NCBI GenBank assembly: GCA_021432635.1
Contig: MU270039.1
Span: 310,001-374,000 of the forward strand
Direction: 5' to 3'
Length of the DNA stretch: 64,000 bases
Source of the DNA: Thozetella sp. PMI_491
Taxonomy: Eukaryota; Ascomycota; Sordariomycetes; Chaetosphaeriales; Chaetosphaeriaceae
Shown: one piece after another, positions 45,126 to 56,390 of the stretch
Layout: the number at the start of each line of letters is the position of its first letter
Position numbering within the stretch: position 1 is the stretch's first letter
Made by a program: the position numbers and the translations under genes
Notes under the pieces: generated by a model
Told to the model about the DNA's origin: nothing
The model's input: only the letters and a program-made list of their open reading frames with translations
Databases searched by the model: none

Positions 45126-45548
45126 ATGAAGGTCCTTGCCGTCGTCCTGCCCTTTCTCTCCGTCACCATCGTCGATGCCGCTGTCGCTGCCGCCAAGTCC
45201 AACACATACGCACCCGGCGTTCCTGGCTCCAGCAACGCAAAACGCGGCCTCGATCTCACGGCACCGGTCCGTGCACGCGCCGAGACCGGCCTGATTTGCT
45301 CCCTCAACAACTGCTACGTCCAAGGGTTTAGCAACGGAGCCTCTGGGCAGAACGAAGTATTCGTCGGGTCGGGGATGTCGCCTGCGGCCTGCAAAGCGGC
45401 CTGCCAGGCCCGTTCAGGGTGTCTGAGTTTCGCAGTGCAGCAGGATGGGTCCGGGAATTGCTACACGGAGCAACATACTGTGGCTGCAGAGATTGTCGAG
45501 AACTGCGGCGCGGCCTTCTTCTTCTACGACGTGGGATGCAATGCCTAA
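45126..45548 (+). CDS. Small secreted cysteine-rich protein, PAN/apple-like
   Basis: An intronless 140-residue secreted protein. A signal peptide (MKVLAVVLPFLSVTIVDAAV) is followed by a short pro-region with a Kex2-type site (NAKR at about 38-41). The mature part holds eight Cys, in LICSLNNC, PAACKAACQARSGCLSF, GNCYTEQ, ENCGAAFF and VGCNA. The central CxxxCxxxxxCLSFxxx pattern with the downstream NCY resembles PAN/apple folds, which bind proteins or sugars. A strong TATA box lies upstream. It could be a cell-wall protein or an effector-like secreted protein; there is no sequence evidence for a host target. Confidence 0.82.
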   Translation: MKVLAVVLPFLSVTIVDAAVAAAKSNTYAPGVPGSSNAKRGLDLTAPVRARAETGLICSLNNCYVQGFSNGASGQNEVFVGSGMSPAACKAACQARSGCLSFAVQQDGSGNCYTEQHTVAAEIVENCGAAFFFYDVGCNA

Positions 45549-45975
45549 TGGAAATATCTGCGATTTCTTCTCGCGAGTTAGGGATATGTAGGGCTATCTG
45601 GATTTACTATGACTCGTCGCGGGTTATGGCACCCGTCATAGTCCGGGCTTGCTCACGGTCTCGACCGTTGGCCGGGCCCCAGCACGCGAGGTGTAGCCTC
45701 CTTTGTTAAGGAGCACCCAGACCGGGACGGGTGTCAGATTTTAGTTTCCTAGATCAGAAGGACAGTCAAATATACGAGCTATTCGAGGGAAGATGGCGTG
45801 CACGTTTTTCTTGTAGGCGAAATTCGGCTCACGCCCAACGAAAATTAGTCCAGTTACTGCCACGGCGAGAGAGACGAAGCCATCAACTGTCATGGGCGAT
45901 TAGAACGCTAATGGTGGGACCGGGGCGGCGCAGCGCTCTTCCCGTATCAGGGATAGATGGGAATGGTAGTATTAT
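45549..45975. other. Intergenic, convergent 3' ends
   Basis: About 430 bp; no supported feature. Confidence 0.4.
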
Positions 45976-47352
45976 TCATGTCCACTTCGGAGTGGCGAAC
46001 CCCATCTGCATATCCTTGGGGTTCCATACCGTATAATACTGCTTTAACATGGGGCTGCCGATGATCCATGAGGACTTTCCTTGGTATAAGAGACCAAAAA
46101 TCCCCGATGGACGGACACTGTGAATAAACACAGCCTGGCATATCCCGGGCTCGCCAGTTGACTCGCCTAAGTTAAAGGACTCTTTGGGTACCGTCACATT
46201 GAATGCCTGCCCGGCTTGTGAACTTAGCGTAAATGTCACGTCCACGGCAACCCTATCGAGTGTCTGGCATGGGGCGCCCCATGTGCCGTAGTCATCAATC
46301 GGCTGTATCTCGCTCGATATCTGCGAATATAAGTCTGCGACTGTCGCGCTATCCGGCCCTAGGATGGAAGCCGTACCCGTGTCGAGAATCGCTAGATTAT
46401 CGGTCACGGGCGAACCACCATTTGCCGAGTTTACCGCCACCTTGTCGTCAAAAAAGATGGCAGATACGCCTGCTGTCCACGAACCGTACCAATTAGTCGC
46501 ACCTTCGTCTAGGGGTACCTGTACAATCTCTCCTTCGTACAGGCTCTCATCTGTGCCACCGAGCGTAAGCTGGCCCTGGTCGGGTGTGCCAGGGACGAAG
46601 TATGTGGAGAAGATAGGCTCCGCAAGACTGAGATTCCAGTAGATGCCGTCTATGCCCAGACCTAGAATCCCGTCGGGGGCCATGCTTGCCATGAAGTCAG
46701 GATACTCGTCGCATAAAATGAACGGATATTTGTCGACTTTTTTGTCGCCCAAAGACACAGTCTCAGTCTGGTAATGGCACATTGGGCCTGCAGATTTGGG
46801 CATCGCCGTACTGTCCCCCCACGTGCCAAATAGGATCTGGTAATCATTTGCACTATTGGGCAGATTGCCGAAAGTGGCTGATAGAGATGGATCAAATTTG
46901 CTGTGCGTGCCGCAGGTGGTGCAGTTTGCTCCGGGTAGCAGCAGGGCACTCGACCCTGTATCCATGATTACCGAGCTACCAAGATGGGAGTTGTTAGTGC
47001 CGACCAACAAACTTCATCGGTTAAAGATGGAATATTAGAACTCATACAAGTTCTGCGGAGGAGTTCCGATGGAAATGGTTCCTTGCCACTAGATTTAGAG
47101 TATCGTTAGGACTGAGGTCCTGGGAAGACGACAAAGGGAAGACGGTTCCTAGAGGCGGGAGCAATATACTTGGAGGTCTGCGTTATGAAGAATCCATTCT
47201 GAAAGTGGAATATTCACAATACCATCCTGTGAAGTTTGACGCGTCCTTGCTGCTCTGGTTTCTCGGCGGCTGGCGTGGATACGAATAGATTTCGGGAATG
47301 CATTGGCAGCAACAAGCAGAGTGCTTGCGCACAGTGCACTTAGTCCTCTCAT
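45976..47352 (-). CDS. Secreted pepsin-like aspartic protease (A1)
   Basis: Three exons (47352-47170, 47088-47048, 46975-45976) give 407 residues. The signal peptide is MRGLSALCASTLLVAANA, followed by a short basic propeptide. The 41-nt middle exon carries the conserved ISIGTPPQNF. The two catalytic motifs are VIMDTGSSALLLPG and AILDTGTASILGP, and the flap region and C-terminal IIGSPMLKQYYTVWNPKDMQ (family equivalent of the FLR/YYTVFD block) are present. Six Cys suggest two or three disulfides. No C-terminal GPI-anchor signal is seen, so the enzyme is probably free in the medium or cell wall. Family members digest external protein at acid pH. Confidence 0.93.
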
Positions 47353-47880
47353 ACCTCTTGAAATGGTAGAGTTTGTCGAAATATAGACTTAACAGCAAAA
47401 GAACCGGTCTTTTCTTTTGTATTACCCCGCGGGTCTGGGCGAAGGCTACATTTATATTCTATGGGACGTGGTATCTAGCTTTCACCTAGTGCTAAAAGAA
47501 GGATTTTCCGGGGCTGTTATTTGTCAAGGCACGGGCCGATTTGCTACCATTTAGGAGCGCTATTGAAGCCAGGAGGATTCCCTTCCCCGTAACTTCTCAT
47601 TTGAGGCTGTACTGTAATATCCGTGTCGATGTTGGGGTTTCCGACTTCTGATTATTCCGTTTAGACCCACATGGCCCGCATGGTTCATCGCTTATCTCCA
47701 ATTAGAAGCTTCCTTTCAAGGCCAATTTTGTCACTTAGTTTGAAGCTTGAGGTATAAGTTGCTTGCTATCTACATCAACTCTTCTTGATATGGACTTCAT
47801 GCCCCGATCCTTAATCTGCCCTTCCCCTCTTCTGGCCCTCCTTTTCATTTCCTTCTAATTCTGTTGCTCGTATGATATTT
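47353..47880. other. Intergenic, promoter of the aspartic protease
   Basis: About 530 bp upstream of the protease start, rising in AT content toward the right; no gene supported. Confidence 0.4.
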
Positions 47881-47889
47881 AATAGCAAA

Positions 47890-49320
47890 TATACCGCAAT
47901 CTAGCCTACGCAACGCCGCGCCTCTGGCACATATTGCGAAGGTTATCGTCTTACTCTGTATACGGCGAAACGGACGTGCGGTCCTTCTGGGGCGAAATAT
48001 AGTCGCTGGCCGATGATGTTCTCGAGGTCTTCTCCTAGCTCTGTGTCGCTGCTAGATTCTAAGGATAGCTTGTCCGGGGTTAGTGTGGCGGGCTAGCCTA
48101 CTTCGAATTCTCCTCCTTGTTGCCCAGGCGTATGCAGCACAAGGCGCTGATGTCGTTCGTCTATCTCTTTCTTTATGCGCGTTTGTTCCATGCCGTCGTC
48201 GAAACGTACTACAGCTTGCTGTTCCATCATTGTAAGTTAACGAGTTCCTATCCTGAGTAGCTACAGGTCAGTTCCTCTTACGTCGTATCTACCTCATCCA
48301 GCGATGCTAACGTTTCGTTTCTCCATAACCTAGTTCCACTCGATCTGCTTCTTCTGGCTATATTCTCAGACGTAATTCCCAGGGTCTTGCCGTAGTTATA
48401 ACACTTGTCTTTAGTCGTTTCTCAAGATCCCTTGTGGGTTACGTCGGGTTCCATAGGTCCGGGGAGGTACCTAACGTCGATCCAAACCTTAGTTCGTTAG
48501 ATGGGTCGCCTTTAGTTAACTACTAGGGCGTCTGTTCTTCCATTATAGGCGCAGAGTCTTATTCCGCTTCTCTTGCCTTTATTCGTATAGCCTGCTGCTG
48601 ATCCATACCACTATAGCGATATAGTCACTGAAGAGTCAGTGCGATTTTCCGCTGAGACTTTATTTTTAACTTTATCCTTAAGTCTAATATAGAATTAGGT
48701 TATAAGGGGTTTATTATCCTAGTCTAAATAAAAACGTGATTTGTCCGAACGTGGCGGCGAATTTAGTGACTGATCCTATCTGGGTGAGGGTTATGATACG
48801 TCGTTTAGCGGTGCGTTCCTCGTCTGGATCCCTAAAGGTTCCTATAATTCTTTCTTCGAAATTACCGAACTATGTAAATATAGTCTTAGTTTCCTCGCCC
48901 TAGATCTTAAGGGGGTCTTCGAGGTAACTTCTTATATGTGGTTCGAATCATGAAAGGCGTATGCGGTGAGGCGGGTTCCTATAAAGGGGATTTTATCGGA
49001 TTTGTCCCCAAGTTCAGCGGCCTGGCGTCGCTGATAGTTTCACTGTAACTTAGGTGAGAAATCTTTGGAATTAACTAAGGTTTCGGTCAAACATCTTAGG
49101 TGGGTCGATTCTAAGCTTCGGGTGTTTGATAAACGCGTGTAGTCGGGTTTGCTTATCCTGTAGTTGCTGGATAATCTAGGTATTTGAGTTGCTCAGTCTG
49201 GCCGCTGCTTCTCGAGTCATTTCCCGCTATGATTGCTGTAGAACGCAGTTAATTAGTATGTGATCGTCTGCTAAAAGAAGAGCAATTAAAAAGTAATAAT
49301 ACTGGGTTCTTTCCTACGAT
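47890..49320 (-). mobile_element. Fossil of a Ty3/Gypsy-like LTR retroelement (gag-region fragment)
   Basis: An AT-rich, TpA-rich stretch reading on the minus strand as a strongly decayed gag-type region of a Metaviridae-like element. Similarity is seen only as scattered blocks typical of the retrotransposon gag domain. It is clearly broken, with many breaks throughout. No pol, integrase or terminal repeats were recognised in the window. The base composition fits repeat-induced point mutation, so the insertion is old. Ends are approximate. Confidence 0.6.
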
Positions 49321-50259
49321 AAGGGAAGACGAGGGTTTGAGGGAGGCAATGGGCAGGCGGCGTTTAGATTCCTAGTGTAAGCGTTGAGCTTATAGCTTTA
49401 GTTAATTGCTGAAGATTAAAGGATAATTGGGCTATCTAGGTAAAGACCGGGGTCTTAAATATAATTTTGCTCTTCATGACTTACCAGGAGCTCATTGAGG
49501 TCTAGCTCACCGGACTCACTGGGCTCACCAGGCGAGCCTGGAGCTCCGATGCGATGGCCCTCGGCCCGAAGCTGTCCTTGTCTTACAGTCGGAGGGGTTC
49601 CGCTCGTATGTGTGGCTTCAGGCCGGAACAGAGGGGTTTGACCGATGTTGTCCGCTTTGGGAGTGTGCGCCCAGCCTTTAGGGCCGGTTGTACCATGACC
49701 GTAAGTTACGGCATGACCTAACGGTCTTGCCCGTTGCCACCCACCCGGGCCCTAGCTTCTGAGATTCAAGCACGACCGCACTAGCCAGCAGACCGCCAGC
49801 TCCGAAGATGGAGAAATAACATTCTGGGATGCTATTTGACCCCTGATGAGAGAAGTTTCGCTTATTAGAAACCCTAACCCTAACACTCAGTATCTGTACT
49901 GAACTTTGCCTCCAGTAATCCAATTCCCTTTTTCGTCATTAAAGCGGGTCACAAATAATGAGAGAGAAACGAATTCAACTGCAAAACCGATGTAACGAAT
50001 CAAATGTAGTTAATTTTGAGGCCAAGTAGAGCCCGTTTCATTCGCGCTTATATCGCCCACTTTTTTGAACGAAAAGCGTGGGTGCAACACTCTTTTGTTC
50101 GGTCAATCCTGTGTCTCTGACATGGCGGGATGCCGCCCCTCGATCTAGCAAACAAACCGGCGACCATACCTGCTAGCCGGGCGCTTCCAAATCTTGCCTT
50201 TTCTATTGGTCGCTGCCTCTTACTTAAGACCCGCTGCACTGCATGCCCCTTTTGCAGTA
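49321..50259. other. Intergenic, right of the retroelement fossil
   Basis: About 940 bp without a supported gene. It includes short direct repeats of CTCACC/GACTCAC type near 49,505-49,540 and a telomere-like CCCTAA doublet listed separately. The right end is the promoter of the C2H2 gene. Confidence 0.4.
49870..49885. repeat. Short interstitial telomere-like repeat
   Basis: The string AACCCTAACCCTAAC contains two units of the fungal telomere repeat TTAGGG read on the opposite strand. Two units can occur by chance; noted because it sits beside decayed repeat DNA. Confidence 0.4.
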
Positions 50260-51212
50260 ATGGTTACACCCCTGGAGCTCTGTGGTTTTGAGGCAGGGCT
50301 AGCGATCGGTTTTGACATTTTCGGATTCTCATCCCAATCTATACCATTTTCTCAGCAAGAGCAAATCAACTGCAGCGATCCGTCAAACACATCTCCAGTC
50401 CATCCTACCTCATTTGATGAGTACCAAAGCCCTAGCGCCTTCTTGTCAGACTTTTCGGAGGACGATAATTTAGAGTATGCGGAGCCCGAAACCCTACACC
50501 AGCAAGAGATAATCACCGACCCGAATGACTTTTCAATCCATCCTGGCCATCTACGTCCAGTTCCCAATTTCTCAGCGTACACACCTCTGAGTGAGAAGGA
50601 TCCAGCTAAGCACGACAATTGTTATAGGTACCATGGTACGAGTTGTGTTCCATAAGAATTGATGTGAACTAAATACCAGTGCTAGGAATTGGGACTTCTG
50701 ACTCACATGCTTCCATCGATCCTCGTCTCCTCGGATGCCCTATCCTGACCCTGGAAGCGACATCCGAGGCGGTGGCATCTGATCCATCTACACAGTCGAC
50801 AGATCCTCAAGAGGCCATCCTTACAGCTCCAACCCAGAGCGCTGAAGCCAGCCATCTCCGGAATGAGTATTCATTTCATAGCCCAGGATATTCCATGGCT
50901 AGCGGTGGCGCCAAAGTCACACTACATGGAAAGCGAACATTGTCCAAGACGGACGCTTCGCCCTCCTCCTCTAAACATCGGCGAGTGGAAGACATAGGTG
51001 TCATAAATAAGGATACCGCCATTCTCAGGCTTCCTTGCACTAAACCTCCATGCACTTCAACTTTCCTCACCCGGAGAGACCTCGATCGCCACATCGCCAC
51101 TGTCCACAAGAAACTGAAACTCGAGTGCCCTCTCTGCCGCAAACAGTTTGCAAGCCGCATAGACAATCTGAATAGACACATGAAAACTACTTGTCGGAAT
51201 CGACCGCAATAA
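50260..51212 (+). CDS. C2H2 zinc-finger protein, putative transcription factor
   Basis: Two exons (50260-50635, 50680-51212; a 44-nt intron) give 302 residues. The N-terminal 200 residues are Ser/Thr/Pro/Glu-rich and disordered-looking, like an activation region. Two fingers lie at the C-terminus: LPCTKPPCTSTFLTRRDLDRH with a downstream VH (C-x4-C-x12-H-x4-H), then CPLCRKQFASRIDNLNRH ending in Cys (C2HC-type variant, KTTC). A basic KHRR patch precedes them and may be a nuclear signal. The ATG at 50260 is the first in frame. Target genes are unknown. Confidence 0.83.
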
Positions 51213-51968
51213 GCTGCGAAACAAGTATCTAAGGGCAGCGAGTGGCCCCTGTCAATTCGTCCGCTGTTCAGATTCGGTTTTATGGCGTCTTCTCTATTTG
51301 TCTTGTTTAGGCTTGAAATACGTATCTTGGCGACCTTTTACTTAACCGTCCTTAGGTTATAACTTGCACGGAATGACGGAGAAAACGCAAAGCTGACATT
51401 TCCTATCTACTCTACCTCGTAACCGCGTGCGACTAATTCCGCGTTGTTGAAAGTAGGGGACCGTGTAAAACGGCTACGCTTTAAGTGATGGCTGTGATCA
51501 AAGCAAAATCCACCAAAGTCCACACACACATACAGTATTCCCTCTAGCCCAGTAGCCGTAACGTAGGCCAATACTCCTCGCGAGCATGGCCACTGGGACA
51601 GCGTACAGCCTATTGTTATATGGAAAGGCACTGATCACACGTATCTGAGAGCTTCTGGGCCTTGATCAAGGCTAAACGAAAGGGGCGACACCCCGTAATA
51701 GTCTGAAAAGTGTGTATTCGGTCGGTTTGCAAAGTAGATGTCGTAATGGGCGTGAAGCTTTTAGATAGGACTACACAACTGGAACGGCCAAATGCCAAAT
51801 CTTATCTATCTTTATGGGTCATGATTCCCCTATCGGCTGGAAAGCCTTCCGAAGAACTACTCAGAATTACTACAAGTAGAATGCAGTATATCTTAGCTGG
51901 AAGATTCTTGTTTCGGCTCGGAAATAAAATGTTGAAGAGACTACAACGAAGGAAGCTAACCACTAAAC
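51213..51968. other. Intergenic, convergent 3' ends
   Basis: About 760 bp; no supported feature. Confidence 0.4.
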
Positions 51969-54900
51969 CTAGTCCTCAAGTTCACTCAAGTCTAAACGCT
52001 TAAGTTCCATCGTCCCAAGGCCGGCTCTGAATAGAGATATGTCGACAATATCTTCAACTCCATCGTCTTCTATGTGCTGGCTACCACCCCCCTCTATCTT
52101 CTGGCTTTTTGATAAAATCTCACGCCATAGCTCAACCCCATCCTCTATCTCTTTCTCCTCAACCTTGAGCGTGTGTCGGAGATGCCTTTTAATGTCATCG
52201 GTCTCCGTGGAGCCGTCAGGAGTAGTCAGGGAGCTACTTGTAGCCTCGTGAGACGACTTCACGCGACTTTTGAGGTGCACAACTAGACTTGCACTTTGAG
52301 CAGACGATGGACATATAAAGTGCTCGTAAAAGTCAACCATATCGGCCTTGGTGATTATCCCGAGGTTTGCGACGTCCTGCTGCTCTAGATAGCCAATCTC
52401 GTTAGTCGCAATATCAGTCATTTAGAAACACGAAACAACTCACCCCACTGAAAATTATAATGCTCTGAGTTGATTGTGCCTGCGTAGCTCTGGAAAGCTT
52501 CTTTCAAGTTCTTTGGCTTCTCTGTTACTCGCGTAAGAACGCTCCGCTTCTGCGTCTCAAACTCCTCCTCGCTCATCTTCTTCAGCCACTTTAGATACGT
52601 CTTGAGGAAGGCGATAGCACACGTTTCCATGAACTGACATGACTTCTGGCCTTGTACAACGAGATCGAAACCCCATGTTGTATACCTTGGATATGCGTAG
52701 GCTTGCACAACGTACCCCAGTTGCAGCTTGGTGCGCAGCCAATCGAACGCCACCGCGCCGATGAGTTGTCCCAAGAGCTTCGTTTTTGCGCGAACCACTG
52801 CATCGGCTCTATCTCCCAGATATGTCCAATAATTTATACAGTTGTTGGCGTTTTCAGGGTCGGAGAGTTCTTTCTGGAAGCGATATCTAGACCCGGGCGG
52901 CAGGATGAGTGATTTGCGTACCGGCCACTCGGCGACCGGGAACACCTTGTAATCTAGGGCGGACTCCACCATTGTCGTCAACTCTTTCGCTTCCTCTCGG
53001 TCTATGTTCCCATGTACCAGAACTTCTAGATGAAGCTGAGATAGTAGCACCTGCTTGAAATGTTGAATGTCTTCGGCGCCAATGCTCGAGAGCTCCACGG
53101 CGCGCTCTTCCCAGAGCACATCGGTATCCGTCACCAAGTGGAGCGTATAATCAGGCACCTGGCGATATGGCGCACGAAGCTCCTTGTTACGATACGTATC
53201 AATCGCGTCGGTCTTGACGATTTTGAAGCGATCTTCCCGAACTTCAAAGTCTCTAATTGTAACAACCAGCAGTTCGAGAAGCTCTCTGAGTTTATCGTTG
53301 TAACCATTGACATGGATGGTAAACCCGCGTGGGCCATGGTTGATGGTGTAGGAGAATCCCGCCTGCTCGGCCGCAAATGCATTCTCAAGAAGCTGGTCGT
53401 CAATAAGATCCACGAGCAGACTAGCCATGGCCTCATTCTTGGCCGACCCAAGAAGGAAAGGACTCCGACATATCACCCTAAGATAGGCTTTGGGAACGCC
53501 TCCCGAGTTGCCTACCCACCATATACGGGCTTTCTCATCGTTGCGAACAAGGTGCGGCCGTGATGGCTCATAGAGTGGTATTCCTTCCTGATTGATGGAA
53601 AGACTGGCTGGCAAAAAGGGGTTTTTGTTCGGGAGACGGAACTCGGTTGGGCGGTTTGCGGTGGAATTATCGCGCAACCGGACAAGTTCTTCAATGAACG
53701 TCTCTGGAATTGGCGCCGATCGATATTCGGTACCATACCACTTCTCTTTGCTGTCACTCACTCCCACATCCTCGGGTGACACAATGAACATGCGAAAATT
53801 GTCCCCTCGGAGGCAGTCGAGGCCCTTGGTGATAGCTTCTGGGTCGAACTTGCGCAGGCACTCGGTGTTTAAGAGCCACTCGCGTGGGATCGACTTTCTC
53901 ATCCGTGCACTAACGGAACGTGTAAAGGATCTAATGGATGTCTTTTCCCGGTATTGGAAGCGAAGTTGTGCAATCTGCTGTGCCTCGTCGAAGATGCGCT
54001 TCTGCGGTCCTATCTCCCGTAGCATCGCGAGGTATTGGAAGATAGTTTTTACTACCTCCATGTAGCTCCGAACTCCCTAAAACTCAGCGTCAGTCATACA
54101 GCCTCAACTTCGATACCGATGAAACAACGTACCTCTGGTGTCAGTGTGACGAAGCAACGGAAGATACCGGGCTGTCCAGAACAGATCGAGTGAGTGCCAG
54201 AACTAATGTTGGTAGCCCAACCCTTTTCTTTAATATACGCCAAGACGCCACCGGGTCCTTTATGTGATAGCAGGAACGTGATATATCGGCTTGGCTGCGA
54301 TTCGTAAAATTCCTTCTCTTCAAGATAGAAATACGGCCAAGTGAGAATCAGCTGCCTTCGATTGCTGATGGGTTTGATGAAGAATTGGACGCCGAGTTGG
54401 TTTTTCGTAAGGGGCAACTCATCTGGCCAAATAACGCCCGTCAGACTCCTGGTCGGAATACCGGAAAAGCATTGGGTAACCCAGTCTTTAAGCACGGGAA
54501 GAGGCTCCCGGCCCAGAACACAGAGCTTCATTCGGTTTGCTGAATAGTGACTATCGTAAAATTCTCGAAGCGAATCCTGAATTTGAATGCCGGCAGACTC
54601 GGGATCCTGCTTGAGGACTTTTAGGTTGCCGACGTTGAAGTGGTTCCATGGGTGCTTGGGGTTGGCCGTTGACCGCTCGAATTGCCAAAAGCGCCACCAG
54701 TCATCCTGAAGGTAGATTTTGTGCTCCGAGTCTACTGCATGGAGCTCCCTATCGACGGTTTCTGCCTCGATAAGAGGGTCGATGCCGAGGTGAGCCAGAC
54801 GATCCAGGCCGCCGAGCAATGCTGAGGGGTTGCTCGCTGAAGGCTCCTCGCCATTGCTCGGCATGGCCGCCACCGCGAAGTAGTAGTTTGTGTGTGAAAT

Positions 54901-55250
54901 GCTCGTAGACGCGTTTTTCGCACCAGAGTGTGATTTGACGTAGCTGTTAAAGTCATTTTCGCTGGGGTACTGCTTCGTGCCCTTTAGGACGAGCTAGAGG
55001 AGAGTAAGCCTGGGAGAGGGCACTGCTTAGGGTATGGTAAATCACATACATGCTCAAGGGCATGAGCTATTCCCGGAATTGTATCGCTCATGCTTCCCAC
55101 GCCTACATCCAAGGAAGCCCCTGCCTCTTCCGCAGTGGGATCGTGAGCTACGAGTGCCTCCAGTCCGTTGGGCAGGCGCATGACGCAATAAGTCCGATTA
55201 TCGGTCAGTGGAGCCTCGAGCTGGTCAGTAACCAGCCCGATGGATTCCAT
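51969..55250 (-). CDS. M16 metallopeptidase, insulin-degrading-enzyme (insulysin) type
   Basis: A large zinc peptidase that encloses and degrades short peptides. Four exons (55250-55050, 54993-54133, 54076-52444, 52384-51969) give 1036 residues, full length for insulysins. The inverted zinc motif HxxEH is HALEH, ending exactly at the first intron, followed by LVLKGTKQYPSENDFNSY. The distal Glu region is ETVDRELHAVDSEHK. The four-domain M16 architecture is visible, with PYFYLEEKE in the first half and the C-terminal ATP/anion-site-like QLGYVVQAYAYPR in domain 4. No signal peptide; cytosolic. Ste23/Axl1 relatives mature the a-factor pheromone in yeast, so peptide processing is a fair general role. 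The in-frame ATG at 55250 fits the family start. Confidence 0.93.
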
Positions 55251-56390
55251 CTTGGCAATGGCTGGCGCAATGACTACAGTTTCAACGCCTGAGAGACAAC
55301 GGCCGAGAAGAATCAGGCTTTGCACAGACTGATATACGCAGGTTTGTGTGGGAATGTGCGAGGCATAAAGGCGGGGTTGGATTCGCCGGTCACGCGCGCA
55401 CGCACTTGTTGGGTCTAAGGCAGCCAGGCAAAGCCGAAGAGAAAAACAAATAACCCTAGTTAGTCATGGGCGATAATGCAACTGGATAGGGACTGTACGA
55501 CCAATAGAGAGGCAAATGCTAGGTGGATTTACGGCCGCTATGTTAATTGTTAATGCAAGCCACATTGTGGCTTGCGCTGATTCTCCACCTCGATCACTCT
55601 TATCGACAAGATCTACGGCGTGTAAAATGTATTGTTGTCATGATACAGCTCTAGGACCTAGCCTGGTGTCAAGGAAGTGGTTATAGGTTCGATTCAAATT
55701 TAGCCTTCAACACTTTGTGATTTTTGTTCTTCTATTTCCATTCTGACGTGTGCAGCACGAATTACTATGGATCTCGGAACTTTTTTTTTAAGGTGTTCCC
55801 CTTGAAGGAAGAACTCATGGGGCGTTCAGCACGCCTGAGAGCATTCTAAGAGTACTGGATCTATGTGGTAGACAGTAAAACGGGTAATGCGATAACTATA
55901 TCAAAAGGCAATCTTACAAGAAGGATTACATAACCGCTAATAGATTCGATTAACCAGCCTCAAAAAGCCTCTGGTGCCGCCATTCCGACAGCCCAACACA
56001 CACGCGACTCTGGTCTTAGCGTTTGCCCGCCCCTTGCATCGCGTCATCTTCCTCTCTCCGATAATGATGAGGACAGGGAGTGATATCTCGCTACAACAGA
56101 CGTTAGAGTTTGTTAGAAACTTCTCCGCCCTGAAACCCTTTTTATTCCTCATTCCTGCGCGAGACAGGCACTCGAGCAGGGTTAAAACGACCGCTACTCT
56201 TTGGCGCAGGAGATGTCTTGGCAAGATTCCAGCCGAAGGCTTGTCCGCCCTTGATAGAGATTTCCTCCCTCGGGAGCGATATTTGACCTTGTCGCATCGT
56301 GCCATCCCGGCAGAATATGTCCGGTCTCTCTACAACGGGCCCCTCCTCCTCAAGACAGACCTCGAAGACGTTCCCGTGAGTGCTACGATC
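55251..56390. other. Intergenic, divergent promoter of M16 and glycosyltransferase genes
   Basis: About 1.1 kb. The frame of the glycosyltransferase stays open upstream to about 55974 and contains further ATGs (56065, 56068), so a longer N-terminus is possible. No other feature supported. Confidence 0.4.

Noticed and set aside
55680-55710. GGTTCGATTC resembling a tRNA T-loop
   Set aside because: Flanking sequence does not fold into a cloverleaf by eye.
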